A stretch of DNA of 64,000 nt, taken from the NCBI RefSeq assembly GCF_001889005.1, contig NZ_CP018153.1, forward strand, positions 2,514,501 to 2,578,500. Direction: 5' to 3'. Below the pieces are notes generated by a model, which was not told the origin of the DNA, searched no databases, and worked only from the letters and a program-made list of their open reading frames with translations. The position numbers and the translations under genes were made by a program. The first letter of the stretch is position 1, and each line of letters begins with the position of its first letter. Below are positions 59,174-64,000 of this stretch, piece by piece. This DNA is from Christiangramia salexigens. GTDB lineage: Bacteria > Bacteroidota > Bacteroidia > Flavobacteriales > Flavobacteriaceae.

Positions 59174-59491
59174 ATGGCTATTGAAATAACTGACGGAAAT
59201 TTTGAAGAGCAGGTGCTAAAAAGCGATAAACCTGTAATGGTAGACTTTTGGGCTGCATGGTGCGGACCTTGTAGAATGGTTGGACCTATCATCGATGAGA
59301 TAAGCTCTGAGTATGAAGGGAAAGCTGTTGTAGGAAAGCTTGATGTTGACGCAAACCAGGAATTTGCCGCAAAATATGGTGTAAGAAACATACCAACTGT
59401 ACTGGTATTCCAAAACGGAGAAGTTGTAGGACGCCAGGTAGGTGTGGCACCAAAACAAACTTATGCTGATGCATTAGAGGAGTTATTGTAG
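59174..59491 (+). CDS. trxA: Thioredoxin
   Basis: 105 residues with the WCGPC active site in VDFWAAWCGPCRMVGPIIDE (about 24-43) and the cis-Pro in VRNIPTVLVF. It reduces protein disulfides in the cytoplasm. No signal peptide is present, so it is the cytoplasmic form. Its terminator lies just before the DUF58 gene. Confidence 0.97.
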   Translation: MAIEITDGNFEEQVLKSDKPVMVDFWAAWCGPCRMVGPIIDEISSEYEGKAVVGKLDVDANQEFAAKYGVRNIPTVLVFQNGEVVGRQVGVAPKQTYADALEELL

Positions 59492-59515
59492 TAATCCTCC
59501 TTTTATAAAATTTGA

Positions 59516-59543
59516 GGGCCTCGCAATTCGCGGGGCTTTTTTT
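59516..59543 (+). terminator. trxA terminator
   Basis: GCCTCGC / GCGGGGC stem (one G-T pair), then TTTTTTT. Confidence 0.8.
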
Positions 59544-59566
59544 ATTGCTAAAGTATAGGTACTTTA

Positions 59567-60505
59567 ATGCCTGCTATGGATATCGTAAAAGAGTTACATA
59601 AAACCGGTGGATTCCTTAATCTGGATCTGCTAGCTAAACAGGTAGTGGAGGGGTATATTTCGGGCATGCATAAAAGCCCTTTTCATGGCTTCTCTGCGGA
59701 GTTTGCGGAACATAAGATCTACAACACCGGAGAAAGTACAAGGCACATTGACTGGAAGCTTTTTGCTAAGACAGATAAGCTGTATACAAGAAAGTACGAG
59801 GAGGAGACCAACTTAAGGTGTCACCTAATTCTGGACAATTCGGCTTCTATGCATTATCCAGCAATGAGGGATCAGGATCTAAATTCGTTGAATAAGATCG
59901 GATTTTCGGTATTGGCATCGGCATGTCTCATGGAGATCCTCAAACGCCAGCGGGATGCCGTGGGCATGAGTATCTATAGTGATGAGTTTGAATTCTATTC
60001 GCCCGAACGTTCCAGTGAGAGGCATCATCACATGCTTTTGCATAAGCTGGATCAGGTTCTAAAGACCGGTAAGATTAAGAAAAGTACAGATACTTATACC
60101 TATTTACACCAGATCGCCGAAAAGCTAAAGCGAAGGTCGCTTATCTTTCTCTTTACCGATATGTTTCAGGCAGACACCGAAGAGTTGGAGCTTTTCGAGG
60201 CTTTGAGGCATCTTAAGTACAACCGGCATGAAGTAATACTCTTTCATGTGATCGATGAAAAGCGAGAGCTTAATTTTGATTTTGAGAATACCCCAAGACG
60301 GTTCACCGATGTGGAAACCGGTCTAGAAGTAGACCTTTATTCAGATAATATCAGGGAGAATTATAAAAATGCGGTGGAAAAATACATGGCCGAGCTTAAA
60401 TTACAATGTGCAAAATACCGGATTAAGTATGTGGTTGCAGATATCAATAAAAATTTTGATAAAATTTTGACTTCATACTTGCTTGAAAAACAAAAGTTTG
60501 GATAG
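59567..60505 (+). CDS. DUF58 protein with von Willebrand A-like domain
   Basis: 312 residues. DUF58 signature NTGESTRHIDWKLFAKTDKL (about 53-72) is followed by ILDNSASMHYP, the DxSxS metal site of a vWA-like fold. No membrane segment is seen. DUF58 proteins usually act with MoxR-type AAA+ ATPases and batABCD genes, none of which is in the window. Met4 is an alternative start. It directly precedes the tRNA-Asp promoter without a clear terminator. Confidence 0.88.
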   Translation: MPAMDIVKELHKTGGFLNLDLLAKQVVEGYISGMHKSPFHGFSAEFAEHKIYNTGESTRHIDWKLFAKTDKLYTRKYEEETNLRCHLILDNSASMHYPAMRDQDLNSLNKIGFSVLASACLMEILKRQRDAVGMSIYSDEFEFYSPERSSERHHHMLLHKLDQVLKTGKIKKSTDTYTYLHQIAEKLKRRSLIFLFTDMFQADTEELELFEALRHLKYNRHEVILFHVIDEKRELNFDFENTPRRFTDVETGLEVDLYSDNIRENYKNAVEKYMAELKLQCAKYRIKYVVADINKNFDKILTSYLLEKQKFG

Positions 60506-60543
60506 CGGCTTAAAAATTAGTTTCAAAAATCTTTAAAAAAGGT

Positions 60544-60573
60544 TTGGTGAATCTAAAAAGGGGCGTATATTTG
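60544..60573 (+). promoter_or_regulatory. tRNA-Asp promoter
   Basis: TTG (60544-60546), a 19-base spacer and TATATTTG (60566-60573), 18 bases before the mature tRNA. Textbook pattern. Confidence 0.7.
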
Positions 60574-60591
60574 CCCTCGCAATAACGCAAC

Positions 60592-60665
60592 GGTCTGGTA
60601 GTTCAGTTGGTTAGAATACCTGCCTGTCACGCAGGGGGTCGCGAGTTCGAGTCTCGTCCAGACCG
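60592..60665 (+). tRNA. tRNA-Asp (GTC)
   Basis: 74 bases forming a full cloverleaf: acceptor GGTCTGG/CCAGACC, anticodon arm CCTGC-CTGTCAC-GCAGG with anticodon GTC, T arm GCGAG-TTCGAGT-CTCGT and discriminator G. The CCA end is not encoded and must be added. Confidence 0.97.
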
Positions 60666-60676
60666 CAAAATTGCAA

Positions 60677-60706
60677 GAAAGCTCCTCAACACGGGGGGCT
60701 TTTTTT
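60677..60706 (+). terminator. tRNA-Asp terminator
   Basis: AAAGCTCC / GGGGGCTTT-type stem with imperfect pairing, then a T-tract. Confidence 0.7.
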
Positions 60707-60733
60707 GGCGCCTAAGATTAGTTGTGTTGTTTG

Positions 60734-60846
60734 TCCCGATTTGTCGGGATGTGTAGTTAGCCAGCTTATAATCCTATGTTGTGTGGATTTTGGCTAACCA
60801 ATGAGAAGCTTTTTTCCGTTCTTACGGGAAGAGGCTTTTTTGTTTT
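60734..60846 (+). ncRNA. Structured intergenic RNA candidate
   Basis: Hairpin TCCCGA/TCGGGA (60734-60749). A two-part stem-loop follows: GTTAGCCA/TGGCTAAC (60756-60763 with 60791-60798) enclosing AATCC/GGATT (60770-60774 with 60785-60789). Then a terminator-like stem AAGC...CCGT / ACGG...GGCTT (about 60806-60840) ends in Ts. No ORF or clear promoter of its own; it may derive from read-through of tRNA-Asp. Confidence 0.4.
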
Positions 60847-60945
60847 TAGGGCTTTCCGTTAATATCTTTGAGATGGAGTATTCTATGAAAAAAGGGAGCA
60901 AATAAATGCCCCCTCATTCCTTATATGATTAGCAATTTCTAATGG

Positions 60946-61344
60946 CTATTTTTTATACCATATATAATTTCCCAGGTAGTTGACTTTACTTCCTAACCAT
61001 GAAATATCTTCGATTCCCGGAATTGGTTTGTCCAGCATTTTCTGACTAATCTCACAATCACCCAACAAATACTCATAGACAAAAGCAAAATCCTCTTTAT
61101 GAATCATATCTATGGGGTGGAGTATTTCTTCTATGATCCTTTCTATGTCTGGTGGAGGCATCATCATTTCGCTCATGCAATAGATCTTGCCATTGGTAAC
61201 TCCCCATAATTTACTAGCTTCGGCAAATCTGGCCAGGCTGCTATATTTTTCATTTAAACTTTCAACCCTGATTATAAGCGTTGAAAAACTCACTTTGAGG
61301 ATCTCTTTATCCTCGTAATGCAAAAAATCGATTAATTGTTTCAT
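60946..61344 (-). CDS. Hypothetical protein with a palindrome at its start
   Basis: 132 residues, soluble, without signal peptide or membrane segment. It contains the unusual CMSEMMMPPPDIERIIEEIL stretch near its middle and aromatic residues at the end (YLGNYIWYKK). I do not recognise it. A perfect inverted repeat begins two bases upstream of its start codon. It lies between two RNA-like or degenerate regions, an accessory setting. Confidence 0.55.
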   Translation of the reverse strand: MKQLIDFLHYEDKEILKVSFSTLIIRVESLNEKYSSLARFAEASKLWGVTNGKIYCMSEMMMPPPDIERIIEEILHPIDMIHKEDFAFVYEYLLGDCEISQKMLDKPIPGIEDISWLGSKVNYLGNYIWYKK

Positions 61345-61345
61345 A

Positions 61346-61369
61346 ATGGTATATTTTAAATTATACCAT
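61346..61369. promoter_or_regulatory. Palindrome upstream of the 132-residue orphan gene
   Basis: ATGGTATA-N8-TATACCAT, perfect arms, two bases before the ATG of the minus-strand gene. Its position suits an operator or a stem hiding the start region of the mRNA. Confidence 0.45.
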
Positions 61370-61591
61370 ATAGAAAAGCATGACTAATATTGGAAAGTAT
61401 TTATAACACTTTTTTTCCTTTTAAAGGCTCATTGCTTTAGCACCGTTGCTTGTTATCGCTGGTTGCTATCCCACTCAAGGGATTCTAAATGATGATACAA
61501 ACATATAACGTTGCTTCCTTTTTTCCAAACTACGAAGGAGGGCGCTTTTATTTGTCTATGCTAATTTGTGGTTTTCCACCAATATTAATGA

Positions 61592-61837
61592 AATGATTCC
61601 GGTGGCCAGGGACAACCTGACCTTATTTTTCTTGATCTGAATATGCCCGTGATGAATGGATGGCAGTTTCTTGGAGAGTTGTCTAATATTGCATTGGATC
61701 GAAGGTCTGAAATATGTATTGTGTCCTTTTCTGTAGATCCCGTAGATGTGAACAGAGGTCAAAATTCAGATAAGATTAGAGGTTATCTTATTAAACCTTT
61801 AAAATCCAATCAACTTGAAAAGATCTTGTTCATCTGA
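61592..61837 (+). pseudogene. Remnant of a single-domain response regulator
   Basis: The open frame (after stops at 61586-61591) reads the second half of a receiver domain: PDLIFLDLNMPVMNGWQFLG with the phospho-acceptor Asp, IVSFSVDP at the Thr/Ser position, and YLIKPLKS with the conserved Lys. The N-terminal part with the acidic pair is absent. An ATG at 61643 could start a 64-residue peptide, but it would lack both the phospho-acceptor Asp and the acidic pair. The 250 bases upstream hold no matching N-terminal half. Confidence 0.65.
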
Positions 61838-61909
61838 TATCTTAATTAACGATGTTCATTATTTAATTTCGCTATTTATATGATCCATTCTCCCGGTCCC
61901 GAAGAACAT

Positions 61910-63163
61910 TTATTTAACTGAGGACTTTTCAGGAGCTTTGCTGTTTTTTTTAATCGCATATAACTTTTCAAATGGAAAGCTGGTGAGTCCATGTGCTAAT
62001 GTAGATCCAAATACAATTAATGAGGTATAGGTCCAGATATCCTCAAAACCAGTTTGTTTTTTAACATGTAATGCGTAATATAGTGCGGCTGCTCCAATAG
62101 GACCAAACCAACCGAGGATCAAGCAATCCCGAAACTTGAACTGCTTTCTCATTATAAAAGGTGAAATAAGTAGGATGGCCGGTAATCTTCTAAACAGTAA
62201 AATCCCTGCGATCAAATAAGCAGAGGTCCACCCAAGTTTTATCCATTCCTGCCAGGGTAGAATTATTCCTAATAGAAAAAATACCGGAATGGTGAAAATA
62301 CGTTCCATAGACTCTTGTATCCTTTCTTCCTTAAGGTCTTCATTGTGATTAATGTGTTTTGTAAAGCCAATTCCGCCGGCAAAGACGGCAAGAATCCCAT
62401 TCATATCAATAAGATTGAACCCCGATAACAGAAGGAACGAGAGTGCCATGGAAAATGGGAATAGGGATTTTTTGTTCATGATACCTCTTTTATTGGTAAA
62501 ATGCATAAGCTTCCCAAAAATGTTACCCGTATAATATGCCAGTACAGAGCAAAGTACGGTTGAATATAAAATATCATTTAAAAGATACTTTTCTATTGAA
62601 AATTCCTGAACCCCTGAATTAAACAGAAGAATGCTCATCACTACTAACGGGAAGGCTAAACCATCATTCCCGCCAGATTCAAATGAGATAGTGTGCCTTA
62701 ATTTTGCAGGCATGTATTTTTTTGCTTTGTCCCCGGTTACCAGTGTAGAGGCAACGACTGGGTCTGTTGGAGTAATGACCGCGCCAATTAGAAAACTTTC
62801 CGTAAGGCTTAGGCTGCCTAGTATATGATAAAAGATCAGGCTGCTAAGGCCACACATCATAAGCATCCCCGGGAATAGAACCATAAGCTGGCTGAAAAGA
62901 TTATTTTTAATAAAGTTTACCGGGATTCTAAGAGCGGTTGCCATTAAGGCCATTGCTATAGTAAACTCACAGGCGATCTTTAGGATCTCATCCTGACGTG
63001 AGTTTTTCAGATCTAACAGCCCAATAACTTCAGGGCCCAGAATTATCCCGACCATCAAGGCGATGAGAGGACCTGTAAGGAATATATTTTCCAGCCACTT
63101 GAAAAAAGCTCCTGAAGCAAGTAGCAACAAACTCGCAAAGAATATGATGAGCATATAATCCAT
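61910..63163 (-). CDS. CPA1-type cation/proton antiporter
   Basis: 417 residues with about 11-12 membrane segments. AVITPTDPVVASTLVTGDKA (about 138-157) and FESGGNDGLAFPLVV (about 169-183) are the ion-binding signatures of Na+/H+ exchangers of the CPA1 group. It should exchange Na+ or K+ for H+ across the inner membrane. There is no C-terminal regulatory domain. The gap to the next gene on the same strand is about 107 bases, so separate transcripts are possible. Confidence 0.9.
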   Translation of the reverse strand: MDYMLIIFFASLLLLASGAFFKWLENIFLTGPLIALMVGIILGPEVIGLLDLKNSRQDEILKIACEFTIAMALMATALRIPVNFIKNNLFSQLMVLFPGMLMMCGLSSLIFYHILGSLSLTESFLIGAVITPTDPVVASTLVTGDKAKKYMPAKLRHTISFESGGNDGLAFPLVVMSILLFNSGVQEFSIEKYLLNDILYSTVLCSVLAYYTGNIFGKLMHFTNKRGIMNKKSLFPFSMALSFLLLSGFNLIDMNGILAVFAGGIGFTKHINHNEDLKEERIQESMERIFTIPVFFLLGIILPWQEWIKLGWTSAYLIAGILLFRRLPAILLISPFIMRKQFKFRDCLILGWFGPIGAAALYYALHVKKQTGFEDIWTYTSLIVFGSTLAHGLTSFPFEKLYAIKKNSKAPEKSSVK

Positions 63164-63270
63164 ATGGCAGGCTTATAAGAGAGTCTAATTTATAGAATCC
63201 ATTAGTCAACTTCAATAATAATTAGCTGATTTCGTAATATTTAAAAAAACTTTAGTAATAGGAGGAAGAT

Positions 63271-64000
63271 CTATCTCTGCCGTTCGAATTTAAATTTTAG
63301 CAAATAGGCCAAACCAAAAGTGGTAATTAGCGAGAAGCTTCCATACAGGATAGCGATGAGGCTAATATCTTTATTTTCCAGTAATTGATCTCCTATGTAT
63401 AGAGCCAGTACGCTGTTCTGTAATCCCATTTCAATAGCTATGGTGAACGAAGATTTATGACTTAGTTCCAGTGTTTTGGAAATAGAAAAGCCGGCCATTA
63501 TGGTGACAATATTGAAAATTACAAGCGGAATGAGAAGTGGGGTATATTCAAAATAGTTGATGTTCCTATTGCTTTTATCCAGGAAAAGGACGGTGATGAC
63601 GGCTAATAGTAGGACACCTGGCAAAATATATTTTAGGGGTTTATGAATTTTAGACCTTTGGTTATCACTTAGGGAGCCGCCAATTAATATGCCGAGAAGT
63701 ACCGGAAGCACAACGCTAAAAAGGACCTCACGCATGGTTTCCCAGAAACTAAGATCTATTTGTTGAATTTCCTGTCCGAATAAATTATAACTGAGCTCTA
63801 TGATCAAAGGAATGGTGAATAGAATAAAAAAACTATTGAAGGCGGTTAGGGTAACCGATAAAGGAACTCTACCCTCAAGCATTTTGGAGACCAGGTTCGA
63901 GGCGGTCCCGCCGGGACATGCAGCGAGTAACATTATTCCTATCTTATAAACGGGATCCATTGGCCAGAACATAACGAGTCCTAATGCAAGAGCAGGAAGC
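63271..64000 (-). CDS. SBF/bile acid:Na+ symporter family transporter (5' truncated by window)
   Basis: The frame is open to the right edge, so the N-terminus is missing; about 243 residues are seen. ACPGGTASNLVSKMLEGRVP (a Pro-Gly-Gly-Thr turn and crossover helix) and the closing EMGLQNSVLALYIGDQLL match the SBF (BASS) fold. Substrate may be a Na+-coupled organic anion or, in bacteria, an amino acid or keto-acid; it cannot be told. A Met at 63972 is internal, because the coding pattern (LPALALGLVMFWPMDPVY) continues upstream of it. Confidence 0.85.
   Translation of the reverse strand, partial: LPALALGLVMFWPMDPVYKIGIMLLAACPGGTASNLVSKMLEGRVPLSVTLTAFNSFFILFTIPLIIELSYNLFGQEIQQIDLSFWETMREVLFSVVLPVLLGILIGGSLSDNQRSKIHKPLKYILPGVLLLAVITVLFLDKSNRNINYFEYTPLLIPLVIFNIVTIMAGFSISKTLELSHKSSFTIAIEMGLQNSVLALYIGDQLLENKDISLIAILYGSFSLITTFGLAYLLKFKFERQR

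Noticed and set aside
1..64000. CRISPR arrays, prophage, insertion sequences, restriction or toxin-antitoxin systems
   Set aside because: No direct-repeat array, transposase, integrase or defence gene was found; the retropepsin and repeat elements are not evidence of a prophage by themselves.

Overview
The window is chromosomal DNA from a Bacteroidota bacterium of the Flavobacteriaceae type. A marine genus such as Gramella/Christiangramia would fit, but the genus is only a guess. Three things point this way. (1) Many genes are preceded by the Bacteroidota promoter pattern TTG-N18-20-TAnnTTTG. (2) The families include DUF4301, DUF3098, DUF3127, ribosomal protein S16 with a long charged tail, a DnaE fused to a proofreading exonuclease, a bacterial GGGP synthase and a TonB receptor behind a TPP riboswitch. 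(3) Intergenic DNA carries short GTCATTTCGA-like repeats. I see no prophage, insertion sequence, CRISPR array or rRNA operon. It looks like core genome with a few accessory points.

Layout, left to right. 1-4.6 kb: end of an SDR-type threonine dehydrogenase gene, cspA, a ClC channel with a small membrane partner, aspS. 4.8-11.5 kb: a tetR-tolC-mfp-RND efflux operon with a palindromic operator candidate. 11.6-16.8 kb: polyprenyl synthase and sucA-sucB. 17-22 kb: dinB, a second dnaE and a retropepsin-like protease, all on the minus strand, forming a mutasome-like cassette. 22-27 kb: Nudix, lipoproteins, ahcY, a phosphopantetheinyl transferase and GGGP synthase. 27.8-31.2 kb: a tightly overlapping operon of thiamine-binding-like protein, PnuC, NadR-like kinase, DUF4301 and ArfB. 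31.7-36.1 kb: a PepSY-like secreted protein, a structured RNA candidate, and an NtrC-type regulator convergent with a hybrid histidine kinase. 36.2-38.8 kb: TPP riboswitch and TonB receptor. 38.8-44.7 kb: a degenerate Rieske lipoprotein, greA with an unusual leader, HIT, thioesterase, a histidine kinase, a flavin reductase-like protein, DUF3127, aat and tag. 44.7-48.1 kb: ftsX-DUF3098-uppP-truB-TonB-like operon. 48.3-60.7 kb: panE, leuS, rpsP-rimM, DUF2383, dnaE, trxA, DUF58 and tRNA-Asp. 60.7-64 kb: a structured intergenic region, an orphan gene with a palindrome at its start, a response-regulator remnant, a cation/proton antiporter and a truncated SBF-type transporter.

How genes connect. 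Thiamine is a recurring theme: the riboswitch-controlled receptor should import thiamine, the 27.8 kb operon has a plausible inner-membrane carrier and kinase, and SucA needs TPP. DNA replication and repair are represented by both DnaE types, DinB, Tag and an SSB-tailed DUF3127 protein. Polyprenyl synthase, GGGP synthase and UppP bear on isoprenoid and envelope lipids. The best leads for undescribed biology are the RNA-like regions (32.05-32.30, 39.34-39.45 and 60.73-60.85 kb), the protease attached to the dinB-dnaE cassette, and the 27.8-31.2 kb operon. All functions are inferred from sequence patterns read by eye; no database search was run.
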